DNA from: Verrucomicrobiia bacterium
GTDB taxonomy: Bacteria; Patescibacteriota; Saccharimonadia; Saccharimonadales; Saccharimonadaceae
NCBI GenBank assembly: GCA_035629335.1
Contig: DASPIB010000017.1
Coordinates: 1-37,354 of the forward strand
Length of the DNA: 37,354 nucleotides
Direction of reading: 5' to 3'
Positions 23,489 through 30,707 of this stretch are shown one piece after another (within the stretch, counting starts at the first letter, position 1; every line of letters starts with the position of its first letter). A program made the position numbers and the translations under genes. The notes below the pieces were generated by a model that saw only the letters and a list, made by a program, of their open reading frames with translations, ran no database searches and had not been told where the DNA came from.

Positions 23489-23514
23489 GCCCCTCACCTA
23501 AAGAGGGGCTTTTT
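23489..23514 (+). terminator. Rho-independent terminator
   Basis: GCCCCTC (23489-23495) pairs with GAGGGGC (23503-23509), loop 7, followed by TTTTT. It is a second rightward terminator about 200 bases after the first. It either backs that one up or ends a short rightward RNA from the gene-free region. Confidence 0.85.
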
Positions 23515-23520
23515 GTTTGC

Positions 23521-23586
23521 AAAAATAAAGCCGCCCCTCAAGAGAATAGCAATTTTGGAACGCTGATATTCGAAGGGGCGACCACT
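23521..23586 (-). ncRNA. Candidate structured small RNA with own promoter and terminator
   Basis: The transcript predicted from the perfect promoter at 23593-23621 starts near 23586. It folds as an outer stem CGCCCCT/AGGGGCG (23574-23580 with 23532-23538) enclosing an inner hairpin. In that hairpin GAATA-TC-AGC pairs with GCTATTC (a 2-base bulge) around an 11-base loop. A U-rich run (complement of 23521-23529) follows the outer stem like a terminator tail. No reading frame fits. The element AGCCGCCCCTCA is shared with the neighbouring + strand terminator (about 23486-23497 and 23530-23540). Function unknown. Confidence 0.55.
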
Positions 23587-23592
23587 GCTGCA

Positions 23593-23621
23593 ATTATAGC
23601 AGTAACAGGGGTAGCTGTCAA
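23593..23621 (-). promoter_or_regulatory. Perfect leftward promoter TTGACA-17-TGCTATAAT
   Basis: The complement gives TTGACA (23621-23616), a 17-base spacer and TATAAT (23598-23593), with TGC making it also an extended -10. No gene lies downstream before the terminators, so it probably makes a small RNA. It shares CTATTGACA with the promoters at 31068 and 37073. Confidence 0.85.
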
Positions 23622-23762
23622 TAGGGTGCAAGTAGGGGTCTAAGATAGGGTGCAAGATAAGTGGTATAATGGATATGCTAAATAGGAGTAGTTTTATTAG
23701 CAAGACAATACCGTTTGAGCTTTTTTTTGAAGAGCTACCAAGCGCCGCAATACTAAGAAAAC
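23622..23762. other. Gene-poor convergent region with short direct repeats
   Basis: ATAGGGTGCAAG occurs twice (starting near 23621 and 23645). TGGTATAAT at 23662-23670 looks like a rightward extended -10. A 38-codon frame from 23669 would overlap it and run antisense into the exonuclease gene end; I do not call it a gene. No other content is recognised. Confidence 0.4.
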
Positions 23763-24359
23763 TTAAGCCAAAGCGTCAGTCGTAACAGATTGGCGCTTTT
23801 TCATATCAAGCCGCAGCTTGCGCCGGATATTGTCGCCTATTAGACGGTCATAACCGATCTCCACGACAATTAATTGCTCCTGATCCACGATGTCAGGATT
23901 GAAAGCCAACAGCCGCGCCTTACGCTTGCCGGTGATAATCATACCGAAAAATATCTGGACCTTATACTGAAGCGGTATTTTACTGGCGATAATGCCCTGA
24001 AGATCTGAGAGTGGCATTTTATCAGATATAAGCCCCTTGTGGCGCATTTCAATTAGCGCCTTGCACTCAAGCAGCCAGGCCCGGTCAATACCGTCCGGAC
24101 TGTAGCCGGCGTTCGGATAGACGCTATTTGTTACAAAGCCTGGGCGCTGGACTTTAACTCGATACTTGCGCTCATATTCACGAATTGCCGCCACTTCTAG
24201 CGCGTGGCCACGCCTTGTGGCGTCGTTGCCGCTCCAATCTGAGTCTGGCAGCAATTGCTTGCCCTGGAGCAGCCTAATGGCCGTTGAGCCGGTCCACAGG
24301 CCCTTTCGCAGCAGTTTCCAGGCAGGACTGCCCTGTATGACGTCATGCCAGGTAATCAA
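23763..24359 (-). CDS. YqaJ/lambda-type 5'-3' exonuclease
   Basis: This 198-residue PD-(D/E)XK nuclease has the N-terminal motif MITWHDVIQGSPAWKLLRKG (arginine/serine-tight region), ATRRGHALE (Glu55), YSPDGID (Asp89) and LLECKA (Glu98-x-Lys100). These are the metal-binding residues of the YqaJ/lambda exonuclease family, which degrades one strand of dsDNA ends for recombination. The best start is TTG at 24359: GGGGAG lies 8 bases upstream and the TTG overlaps the preceding TGA (TTGA). It is the last gene of the leftward operon and pairs functionally with the Sak4-like ATPase and SSB-like protein. Confidence 0.85.
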   Translation of the reverse strand: MITWHDVIQGSPAWKLLRKGLWTGSTAIRLLQGKQLLPDSDWSGNDATRRGHALEVAAIREYERKYRVKVQRPGFVTNSVYPNAGYSPDGIDRAWLLECKALIEMRHKGLISDKMPLSDLQGIIASKIPLQYKVQIFFGMIITGKRKARLLAFNPDIVDQEQLIVVEIGYDRLIGDNIRRKLRLDMKKRQSVTTDALA

Positions 24360-24487
24360 AACCAAAGCTCCCCGCAACTATCACATTTCCAAATAGACAC
24401 TTGGCCCATTAATTCATAGTGGTCAAAGTGTAGTTTACCGTCATCTTCGTTTGGACAGCTAGGTAATAAAAATCGAAGCCACCTCAC
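24356..24487 (-). CDS. 43-residue zinc-ribbon-like microprotein
   Basis: The frame starts at GTG (24487), overlapping the preceding TGA as GTGA, and ends in a TGA that overlaps the TTG of the exonuclease gene. The product has Cys11, His20, His23 and a C-terminal CDSCGELWF knuckle (Cys35, Cys38), fitting one zinc site. The overlaps on both sides are the main support. It may assist the exonuclease or be a regulatory zinc peptide. Confidence 0.6.
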   Translation of the reverse strand: MRWLRFLLPSCPNEDDGKLHFDHYELMGQVSIWKCDSCGELWF

Positions 24488-24765
24488 AGCATTAATTCCA
24501 GTTCTTCTTTAATTTCTGGCCAATTCTCAGGATATACCACTTTAGCGTAAGACCAATTATTAAGCCTTTCAAGCGTAATTTTCTGAAGGGGTTGATATTT
24601 AGAACGCGCACTACCTTTAACTTCAAGCGCAAACCACAGACCACCGCATAGAGCAATAATGTCCGGGCAACCATCTGGTGTACCGACTCCCCCTGTTTTG
24701 ATGACATAACACCCCTTTCCCTTAAGGTATTTGATAATCTTAGATTGTAATTGCCGCTCAGTCAT
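24484..24765 (-). CDS. VRR-NUC domain nuclease
   Basis: The 93-residue protein matches stand-alone phage VRR-NUC proteins. The sequence GVGTPDGCPDIIA (26-38) with Asp35, ALEVKGS (46-52) with Glu48-x-Lys50, and the Gln-containing helix QPLQK form the restriction-endonuclease-like site. The N-terminal helix MTERQLQSKIIKYLKGKG is also typical. Such proteins cut branched or flap DNA, such as Holliday junctions. The ATG overlaps the stop of the preceding gene by 8 bases, so the two are coupled. Confidence 0.88.
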   Translation of the reverse strand: MTERQLQSKIIKYLKGKGCYVIKTGGVGTPDGCPDIIALCGGLWFALEVKGSARSKYQPLQKITLERLNNWSYAKVVYPENWPEIKEELELML

Positions 24766-25495
24766 TATCCAGTCCTTCGGCCAGGATCTCCAGCCCCTTC
24801 TGACTTTGAGCGAAGCCGCGCAGCCAGCCAGCAGTCATGGCTTTATTCTCCGCATAGTAAACGCCTTTTTCGTCTAACTGGGCGTGCGAAGGGGCCACCA
24901 GTTCGGTATAGTCGTCCACATAAACATCATCGCCGCCAAGCAAATTAATGGCCTTTGGCAGCTTACCATCAATCTGATCGAATACTAGCTCGATGGCCCG
25001 GAACCGGCCCTTAGTAACGTGCTTGAGTAAATTAGCCACGATCACCGACTTCACCTTTGGCTTATGCTCGACTGGCTTACCGTCTTCAATTCGCTTTTTA
25101 TAAAGTTTGACTACCCGGATCACATCACGCGGCATCTTACGCATTTCCTTTAGCGTCTCGCGCAGTTTTGCGGTCGCAGGGTCATAACTAGCCGGTTCGC
25201 TGGCTTTAGCGCCTTCAGGGGCTTCTATTTGCTTCGGACCTTGCTCGATCTCCTTAGCGTTTACATACCGGGTGTAAAACTTAGGAACTTTGATCTCGAT
25301 AAGTGTATCTTGTAGGCCATCAATGCGGTCGAAGGCCAGCTTTATAGCGGCAATGTCATCAGTGTCGGCACAGACCCGGACCAGGGAACAGAGTACCACG
25401 TCGTCCACGCTGGCCCCTTTGTCTTGCTCCAGAGCGATAAACTCACCCCAGTCAAGGTGTATTATTTCTTCAAATCTGGTTTTTAGACTAGCCAT
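24758..25495 (-). CDS. 245-residue protein with an internal duplication, unknown
   Basis: Two copies of one motif are visible: AIKLAFDRIDG (50-60) and AIELVFDQIDG (167-177). Each is preceded by a helix and followed by a beta segment, so the protein probably arose by duplication of about 60 residues around a charged helical linker. The 'AI..VFD.IDGK' pattern is reminiscent of small-terminase-like and KGG-type phage proteins, so a DNA-binding or terminase-accessory role is possible but unproved. The ATG overlaps the stop of the SF3 helicase gene (TAATG). Confidence 0.65.
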   Translation of the reverse strand: MASLKTRFEEIIHLDWGEFIALEQDKGASVDDVVLCSLVRVCADTDDIAAIKLAFDRIDGLQDTLIEIKVPKFYTRYVNAKEIEQGPKQIEAPEGAKASEPASYDPATAKLRETLKEMRKMPRDVIRVVKLYKKRIEDGKPVEHKPKVKSVIVANLLKHVTKGRFRAIELVFDQIDGKLPKAINLLGGDDVYVDDYTELVAPSHAQLDEKGVYYAENKAMTAGWLRGFAQSQKGLEILAEGLDND

Positions 25496-26919
25496 TAAAG
25501 ATTCGCCATTAACTGTTGGTATGTATTATCAATAGTATCTTCTTTGACGCTTAATTCAATATCGCTGCCGGCCTTTTGGAACATACCCCAGCGCTGATGT
25601 AGCTCTGTCAGATCTTCCGGATTCCAGCCATTATGGACGTACCTAGTAATTAGTTTACCGTCTTGTCGGAAGGACGCGCGCTCAAACTCCATAATTTTAG
25701 CGGCGTGCGCGATGGCTTTTTTGCCTAGGGCCGTATAGCTTCGCTCGTCGCACCAGCGCTGATAGTCCTTAGCCAGCTCGGTAAAGTTTGTGAAGCCCCA
25801 GATATCAGTAGCAACCAGCTCTTCGAAGTAAGTCTCGGCGGTGTTGACCTCTTCGTCATAGTCTTCCTTGGCTTTCAGGGTTTGCTCGCTGAAGTCGTAG
25901 CTGTAGCTAGCTTTTTTGATAGCTACTGTCGTTTCAAGTATTTCGCCTAACAGGTCTGATAAAAAGTTCTCTTTGGCAAAAAGTCTTTCATCGAAGGTAC
26001 TGTCTTGCGGAAATGACGCCTTAAATGGAATAGTGAAGGTGCGGCGCCGGACACCCTGGGTTTTGTCGGCAAAGGTAGGAATATTATTGGCGTTGAAGAT
26101 CGTGTGGACGTTGCCGTCTACCTGAACACCGTCTTGGCTGTTAAACTTGTGGACGTTAAAAGTGCTATGCTCGGCCAGATTCTTATAGCCGCCAGTGTCT
26201 TTGACGTGGCCGTCGTTGGACTCCAGGCAGACATTGCCTAGCTTGCCGTTAATCATTGGCGTATCGCGCTCGTCTTCGATCTGCCGGACCGTAAGCTGGC
26301 TAAACCAGCGATTGTGCGTGTACGGCGCTTCGGAGCCGAATATAGCGTACAGCGCCTTTAGCGTGGTTGATTTACCGTTAGCGCCGTTGCCCAAAAACCA
26401 GAACACGCCGAACGGCTTTTTATGCATAAATATTGGCGCGATTGCTTTAATAATATCGTCGGCCAGATCAGAGTCGCCAAGCGTAACTTCTTCTAGCCAC
26501 TCCCGGTGTGAATTGCCATCTGTTGGATTGACTGCCGTAGTATAGACGCAGTCTTCGGCCGCTACTCTGGTCGTAAACTTGAGCGTTTTCATATTCCAAA
26601 CTCGGCCATTAGGCATGGCTATATAGTGAGCATATTTAGTGAGATCTTCGGAGCTAGTAAAAAATAAGTGTTGAAGGTCTTTGATCTGGGTTTGGCGTAT
26701 GCCAGCACCATGAACGGTATAGCAGATCCGGGCAAACTCATCATAAGATAGCGGCTCCCAGCCCTCGTTGGCTCGGTACAGGACCGCGCCCCTGAATCGG
26801 ACTATTCGATATTTTTGCTTAATTAACTGAGCCTGACGCTGTTTAAGCGACATTTTTTGCTCGGTGTTAGTAAGCTCTTCAGCCGACTTCTTCGCTATGT
26901 CTTTCTCGTCTTCTGCCAT
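25495..26919 (-). CDS. D5/P4-type SF3 replicative helicase (primase C-terminal family)
   Basis: The 474-residue protein has Walker A GNGANGKST (177-185), a Walker B-like segment around GKLGNVCLESND (225-236), and the typical D5 motif IFNANNIPTF...GVRRRTFTIPF (274-299). The first 150 residues resemble the D5 N-terminal domain and carry no primase catalytic motif. The C-terminus (about 370-460) looks like a winged helix. It would unwind the phage origin and recruit the host replisome; no phage polymerase is present. AGAGGG lies 6 bases before the ATG. Confidence 0.88.
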   Translation of the reverse strand: MAEDEKDIAKKSAEELTNTEQKMSLKQRQAQLIKQKYRIVRFRGAVLYRANEGWEPLSYDEFARICYTVHGAGIRQTQIKDLQHLFFTSSEDLTKYAHYIAMPNGRVWNMKTLKFTTRVAAEDCVYTTAVNPTDGNSHREWLEEVTLGDSDLADDIIKAIAPIFMHKKPFGVFWFLGNGANGKSTTLKALYAIFGSEAPYTHNRWFSQLTVRQIEDERDTPMINGKLGNVCLESNDGHVKDTGGYKNLAEHSTFNVHKFNSQDGVQVDGNVHTIFNANNIPTFADKTQGVRRRTFTIPFKASFPQDSTFDERLFAKENFLSDLLGEILETTVAIKKASYSYDFSEQTLKAKEDYDEEVNTAETYFEELVATDIWGFTNFTELAKDYQRWCDERSYTALGKKAIAHAAKIMEFERASFRQDGKLITRYVHNGWNPEDLTELHQRWGMFQKAGSDIELSVKEDTIDNTYQQLMANL

Positions 26920-26982
26920 TGGTACCCTCTATTCTACCCCTGCGCTAATGCTTTTGCACGACACTATATCTGTGGTATGCGA

Positions 26983-27162
26983 CTAGCTTGCTTGCGCTAG
27001 ATCCCAGTGTTCCTGTTTAATGTGCCGCCCTAGCACGCTTTTATTTCGATGAGCAAACCAGCAATGCGGACAGTGGTATTGGACGACAGCTCGGTCTTTG
27101 CCAGCCTTGGCCGGGTCATATCCTAAGATGCCCGGATTGCGTTTTTTACCTAATTCAGCCAT
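26983..27162 (-). CDS. 59-residue C2H2 zinc-finger protein
   Basis: The frame contains one classical C2H2 finger: C-x2-C-x12-H-x4-H (Cys31, Cys34, His47, His52) with an aromatic two residues before the first Cys (Tyr29) and Leu44 three residues before His47. These are canonical core positions. A basic N-terminal arm (LGKKRN) precedes it. The ATG overlaps the stop of the HNH-like gene by 8 bases, which supports its reality. Single C2H2 fingers in bacteria (Ros/MucR type) bind DNA; RNA or protein binding is also possible. Confidence 0.7.
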   Translation of the reverse strand: MAELGKKRNPGILGYDPAKAGKDRAVVQYHCPHCWFAHRNKSVLGRHIKQEHWDLAQAS

Positions 27163-27541
27163 TTATCATAGTCCTGTGAGTAATAGGGTCCTTATCGTTT
27201 TTCTCGCAGTTGTCAGCAAAACTGAGCCACTGGATATTATCTAAAGTATACCCTTTTTTTGGATCTATACGGTCAATACTGGGTGAATCCCAGCGATTGA
27301 ATCCGTTAGCTGCCCAGTCAAAATAAAGTGTTATGAAAACATTTAGATTTTGAAAGTCCTTACACCAGGCTATGAACTCTTCTTGTGTGCAAATTGGCTT
27401 GCCCTTAGCGCCGTTGCTCTGATGGCTCGCCACTCCGCGTTGACGAGCCAGCATATGAGCATAGCGTTTCTGCCAGATCCGGATAAAGTTATACCGGCGT
27501 TGCTCTGTCTGATAGGCAAGCGACCGTACCCTCTCGGCCAT
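27155..27541 (-). CDS. HNH-like / homing-type nuclease-related protein
   Basis: The 128-residue protein contains the motif SPSIDRIDPKKGYTLDNIQWLSFADNCEKND (about 86-116). This is the characteristic core of phage HNH-related proteins ('SIDRId..kGYt.dNiqw'). Upstream are Cys and basic residues and a RRYNFIRIWQKRYAHMLARQRG helix. A free-standing HNH nuclease could help packaging, repair or gene mobility. It is embedded in the operon with an overlapping downstream gene, which argues for a resident function. Confidence 0.7.
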   Translation of the reverse strand: MAERVRSLAYQTEQRRYNFIRIWQKRYAHMLARQRGVASHQSNGAKGKPICTQEEFIAWCKDFQNLNVFITLYFDWAANGFNRWDSPSIDRIDPKKGYTLDNIQWLSFADNCEKNDKDPITHRTMING

Positions 27542-27549
27542 ACCGCCCC

Positions 27550-27780
27550 CTATTTATTCAGTTCTTTTTGAACCTTCTTTTTAAACTCTTCCTGGCCTTG
27601 AGCATCACGCCGTTCGAAGTATTCTTTAAGCGCCAGCCGGACCACTTTACTGCGGTCCAGCTCCGGATCAGATTGAACTTCTTTTTCCAGCCTGTTAAAT
27701 ATAGTCATGTCGCCACCCTTTGCAAGATTGACCCCGATGAAGCCAGCTTGAGTTTGGCGTTTTCGTTTCTTCTCCGCCAT
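27550..27780 (-). CDS. Ribbon-helix-helix-like DNA-binding protein
   Basis: The 76-residue protein has a basic N-terminus (MAEKKRKRQT) and a pattern typical of CopG/Arc-like proteins: a strand MTIFNRLEKEV (about 25-35), then DRSKVVRLALKEYFERR (about 41-57). A charged C-terminal helix follows. The ATG at 27780 lies one base after the stop of the SSB-like gene; an upstream in-frame start at 27819 would lie inside that gene and has no SD. It is probably a transcription regulator of the phage. Confidence 0.7.
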   Translation of the reverse strand: MAEKKRKRQTQAGFIGVNLAKGGDMTIFNRLEKEVQSDPELDRSKVVRLALKEYFERRDAQGQEEFKKKVQKELNK

Positions 27781-27781
27781 G

Positions 27782-28351
27782 CTAAATATCCAGGTCGTCT
27801 GGCAAGTCAGAGTTATCAACCACTGAGCCGCCTACATCTTTAGCAACCTTTTGAGCTTCATCTTCCGGCTCGCCTTGTGGCTTGGCCGCGTAGTGCCAGA
27901 TGTCGCCATAGCTGGTAGTTTTATATTTGCCCTGTGGCTCCGCGACTAGGAAGGCTTTTTTACCGATCATTTTGTCAGTAAGTAACTTGGCAGCCACGTC
28001 GCGCGCTTCAGCTAGATCTTTGATGTCAGCGAACAGCTTGCGGCCCAGATTGCGGACGGTGTCTTTCTTCTCTTCACCGACATTATGGACCAGAATACCT
28101 AGTACCTTAGCAACGGCCATCTGAGCGCCGCCCTCGGTATGGAAGTACAGAGTACAGATAGCGGTCTTGTCGCCGTCATCTGGATCCGCAACGGTAATAT
28201 TGATGATTGGAGCGCCTTTAGTGGCTTTAACGTCCTTTTCGGTAGCTTCCACTTCACCGATAATCACTTCATGCGTGCCGTATTCGAAGCCTTTGCCGCC
28301 CTTGAACGGCTCGCCTACGTTATCAATTATGTCGTCAAATAATCCTGCCAT
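27782..28351 (-). CDS. SSB-like single-stranded-DNA-binding protein
   Basis: The 189-residue protein has an OB-fold-like beta pattern (GTHEVIIGEVEATEK, PIINITVADPDDGDKTAICTLYFH, about 25-71) and a central helical part. Its C-terminus is a disordered acidic tail that ends in DNSDLPDDLDI, like the partner-binding tails of SSB proteins. It lies next to the Sak4-like ATPase, a common pairing. No conserved SSB motif is clear, so the call rests on architecture and context. GGGGG precedes the ATG. Confidence 0.6.
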   Translation of the reverse strand: MAGLFDDIIDNVGEPFKGGKGFEYGTHEVIIGEVEATEKDVKATKGAPIINITVADPDDGDKTAICTLYFHTEGGAQMAVAKVLGILVHNVGEEKKDTVRNLGRKLFADIKDLAEARDVAAKLLTDKMIGKKAFLVAEPQGKYKTTSYGDIWHYAAKPQGEPEDEAQKVAKDVGGSVVDNSDLPDDLDI

Positions 28352-28966
28352 TTATTTTTTATCCCCCTTATAGTAAGCATTAATTTTATCATTTACGACC
28401 TTAAGGTCATTAGGAACGGTAGCCGCATCAAACATATCCATTGGCGACTTTACGCCGGTACCGTCAGTTTTGACCTTAAAGACGAACTCGTCCAGCTCGA
28501 CCGCAGATTGGAATACAATATTGGTCCAGCCTTCCGGATTATTGTTTTTGCGTGTAGCCTGGCCCAACGTCTTAAGCGCCAGGGTTTTAGACTCCAGGTC
28601 TTCCAAGTGGCCGAACAGGTAGAAGTTTTGCTCGGTGTCTTTATTCAAAATTGCCTGGACAATCTTATAAAAGTCCTTCGAGATCTTATCATAGACGTCC
28701 CACTTGTCGGTCTTTTCCGATGCGCCAAAGACTTCTTTAGTAAATAGGTAATTGACGTCATCAATAACGACAATAGGCTTTTTGGCGGCCTGGATCATCT
28801 TAACCACCTCTTCCATACTTTTAACGGTATGAGCCTTGATGCTATTGCGAAACGGTAGCTCCTTGCCGGTAGCCGTAATATAGGCGACCTCGTCGTTTTT
28901 CAGTTTGTGCAAGCTGGTAGACTTGCCGGTGCCGGGGTGTCCCAGCACAAATATTAATCGGGCCAT
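28352..28966 (-). CDS. Sak4-like RecA-fold ATPase (single-strand annealing)
   Basis: The 204-residue ATPase has Walker A GHPGTGKST (9-17) and Walker B PIVVIDD (64-70), followed by a sensor-like YLFGHLEDL segment. This single-domain layout is typical of phage Sak4 annealing ATPases, which work with an SSB and an exonuclease. The start is ATG 28966, preceded by GGAGAAAG; an in-frame upstream start would overlap the preceding gene. Together with the YqaJ-type nuclease and the SSB-like protein it forms the recombination set. Confidence 0.82.
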   Translation of the reverse strand: MARLIFVLGHPGTGKSTSLHKLKNDEVAYITATGKELPFRNSIKAHTVKSMEEVVKMIQAAKKPIVVIDDVNYLFTKEVFGASEKTDKWDVYDKISKDFYKIVQAILNKDTEQNFYLFGHLEDLESKTLALKTLGQATRKNNNPEGWTNIVFQSAVELDEFVFKVKTDGTGVKSPMDMFDAATVPNDLKVVNDKINAYYKGDKK

Positions 28967-28970
28967 ATTA

Positions 28971-29336
28971 TTACTTTCTCCTTCGCTTTTTACTTCTCTC
29001 AATAGTAGCTTCAGCCGTTAGAGCGCGAGCCTTCCAGTCATCACGATCCGCGGTCCGCTCGATCTCTTGATCGCGGACTTCGATACGCTTGACCAGGTTT
29101 TCAATCTTACGGCCAAGACCTTCGTTTGCCCCTAAGAGCTGGCCGGACTGGTGAGCAAGCTCTATTGCCTTAGCTACTAGTGGATCAAGCTGTTTTTTGG
29201 CTATTTGCTTACGCAAACGGTGTCTGCGCTCTTCGCCAGCACGCATATCGCGAGCCATCATATCTAACGCTTCGTCAGCCCGTTCAAGCTCGCGCTCTAG
29301 ATCTAGATCGTCATCTTCGGGATAAAAGGTTGCCAT
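28971..29336 (-). CDS. Coiled-coil protein, unknown
   Basis: The 121-residue protein is acidic at the N-terminus and then a nearly continuous Arg/Glu/Leu-rich helix (about 12-120) ending in KKRRRK. This is a strong coiled-coil pattern. It lies 4 bases upstream of the Sak4-like gene and its ATG overlaps the preceding stop (TAATG). It might be a structural partner of the recombination proteins. No family is recognised. Confidence 0.7.
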   Translation of the reverse strand: MATFYPEDDDLDLERELERADEALDMMARDMRAGEERRHRLRKQIAKKQLDPLVAKAIELAHQSGQLLGANEGLGRKIENLVKRIEVRDQEIERTADRDDWKARALTAEATIERSKKRRRK

Positions 29337-29716
29337 TATTTTTTACCGCCCTTCTTGACTGCTTTACGTTTTGCTGGCTCAGGCTTTTTAGCGAGCTTGA
29401 CGCTGGCCTGGGTGTGTCTTTCGACTAGGTCCAGATGGTCCATGATCTGTTCGACCTTTTCAATAAGCGTAAGTCTTTTAAGATTGCCTTTAGCTGATAC
29501 ACGACCAGCAAAGCCCGCAAAATAATGAGCCAACATACTGTCCATGACGCTTGGGGCATCTTGGCCAATTGTGTCTTCGAGCGCCTTAAGGCGATCATTG
29601 TCAGAGCGTAGCTTAGAGTAGTCCCGGTGCAAAAACTCGCCATGCGTTTTAGTTTGGCGCTCCAGATGGTCCAGGCGCTTAATAATTTGATTGTAGTTTT
29701 TCCTGCGAATAAACAT
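29336..29716 (-). CDS. Basic helical protein, unknown
   Basis: The 126-residue protein starts with a coiled-coil-like helix (YNQIIKRLDHLERQTK and KLRSDNDRLKALEDTI). The middle has an AHYFAGFAGRVSAKGNLKRLTLIEK segment, and the end is Lys-rich (residues 108-126). Its charge suggests nucleic-acid contact. AAGGAG precedes the ATG and the gene is coupled to the next one. It resembles its neighbour at 28971 in style but not in sequence. Confidence 0.7.
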   Translation of the reverse strand: MFIRRKNYNQIIKRLDHLERQTKTHGEFLHRDYSKLRSDNDRLKALEDTIGQDAPSVMDSMLAHYFAGFAGRVSAKGNLKRLTLIEKVEQIMDHLDLVERHTQASVKLAKKPEPAKRKAVKKGGKK

Positions 29717-29729
29717 TTAGCTCTCCTTC

Positions 29730-29942
29730 TTAAATTACTTCTATTTTTGGACGCCAGAATACAGGCGCCCAGGCTTCGGGCGTAGTACAGCCTTGTTTGA
29801 CAACTTTAATGGCACGCTTTTCTCTGTCCAGGCCAAGAAAAATACCATCAACCATAGCGCGCCGCTTAAACGTACTGCGCTGGTGAGGTGTCGGCTTTAG
29901 CCGGGCTCCCCATTGAAGTTTTTTGGCTTGCTCGATGGTCAT
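29730..29942 (-). CDS. 70-residue basic protein, unknown
   Basis: The protein shows a beta-rich pattern after residue 30 (DGIFLGLDREKRAIKVVKQG), ending in WAPVFWRPKIEV. This looks like a small SH3- or RNA-binding-like barrel of the type 'WG..L.P.......V.G....L......V..Q' common in phage genomes. The ATG overlaps the preceding stop (ATGA) with GAGG upstream. No function is assigned. Confidence 0.65.
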   Translation of the reverse strand: MTIEQAKKLQWGARLKPTPHQRSTFKRRAMVDGIFLGLDREKRAIKVVKQGCTTPEAWAPVFWRPKIEVI

Positions 29943-30304
29943 TGCTTAACCTCTTCGATCTGAACGGTGCCAGGGTAGTCCTTGCCGCTCTGGTCGTCAA
30001 AATGGCCTACAACGACAGGCTTGCCGTCCACGACCTTAACGATGGTGCCATGCTTGTATACGCCGGAGCCAACGCCGGTGTAGAGTTTAAGTGTGTATTT
30101 AGCTTCCGCCATATCAACCCTTTCGTTTATGCACCGAACCGGCGCGTCTTTAACATTATGCCAACTGCAAGGTGTCCAATTAAGCCAGGCCAGTCGGATT
30201 CCAAAAATAACCAAAAGTATCGCAGCAATAGCTAGTATAGCCAGAACTGCTATACCTATCGAGGTTTCGGCTTCGCGTGGTGAGTGGCGTCCAGTGTCCG
30301 ACAT
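29939..30304 (-). CDS. Single-pass membrane protein, unknown
   Basis: The 121-residue protein has a polar N-terminus, one strong hydrophobic segment (about 16-41) and a beta-rich C-terminal domain with two Cys (WTPCSWHN and PVRCINE). If the N-terminus is inside, the Cys pair faces the outside and could be a disulfide. It is in the early operon, so a superinfection-exclusion or membrane-remodelling role is possible. The ATG shares a base with the preceding stop (TAATG). Confidence 0.65.
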   Translation of the reverse strand: MSDTGRHSPREAETSIGIAVLAILAIAAILLVIFGIRLAWLNWTPCSWHNVKDAPVRCINERVDMAEAKYTLKLYTGVGSGVYKHGTIVKVVDGKPVVVGHFDDQSGKDYPGTVQIEEVKQ

Positions 30305-30699
30305 TATTCTGCCAGCTCTATCTTCTTAGTGATGTACTGAGTTTCGGTAGTAACAACACCGGCTGGCAACTCGCCAGTAAGCGTATGCTGGGCCTTGATT
30401 TTCTCGGTGTCAGGAGCCAGCTTTTTGAACTGGTCATCAAGCTCGTCCGGATCAGTAACTTTATAATTGGTGCGCGACGCCAGGGTGATGTAGCCTGTAA
30501 TCCCGGTTAGCTCTGGATCGAACTCGATCTTAGGCACATTGGCGTCTATCATGGCCTGTTTGATAGTTTCGGTAGCTTCTTTGGCTTCCTTCTCGGCGGC
30601 CTTGAGCTGCATTTCCAGCTTGGCATATTTGCGTAAAGCCGCCACCGCCTTTTTGGTGTTCGGATTCTTTACTAATTGCGTTGATTGGTTTGCGGTCAT
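30304..30699 (-). CDS. Helical protein of a common phage early-gene type, unknown
   Basis: The 131-residue protein has a helix-rich first half (KAVAALRKYAKLEMQLKAAEKEAKEATETIKQAM, about 17-50), then a beta hairpin (GYITLASRTNYKVTD) and a short helix. Small proteins of this layout are frequent near SSB and recombination genes of phages. AAGGAGAG precedes the ATG. No function is assigned. Confidence 0.7.
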   Translation of the reverse strand: MTANQSTQLVKNPNTKKAVAALRKYAKLEMQLKAAEKEAKEATETIKQAMIDANVPKIEFDPELTGITGYITLASRTNYKVTDPDELDDQFKKLAPDTEKIKAQHTLTGELPAGVVTTETQYITKKIELAE

Positions 30700-30707
30700 A
30701 TCTCTCC

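Noticed and set aside
23669-23785. 38-codon frame after TGGTATAAT
   Set aside because: Its ATG overlaps the -10 box, no ribosome site fits, and its end is antisense to the exonuclease gene.
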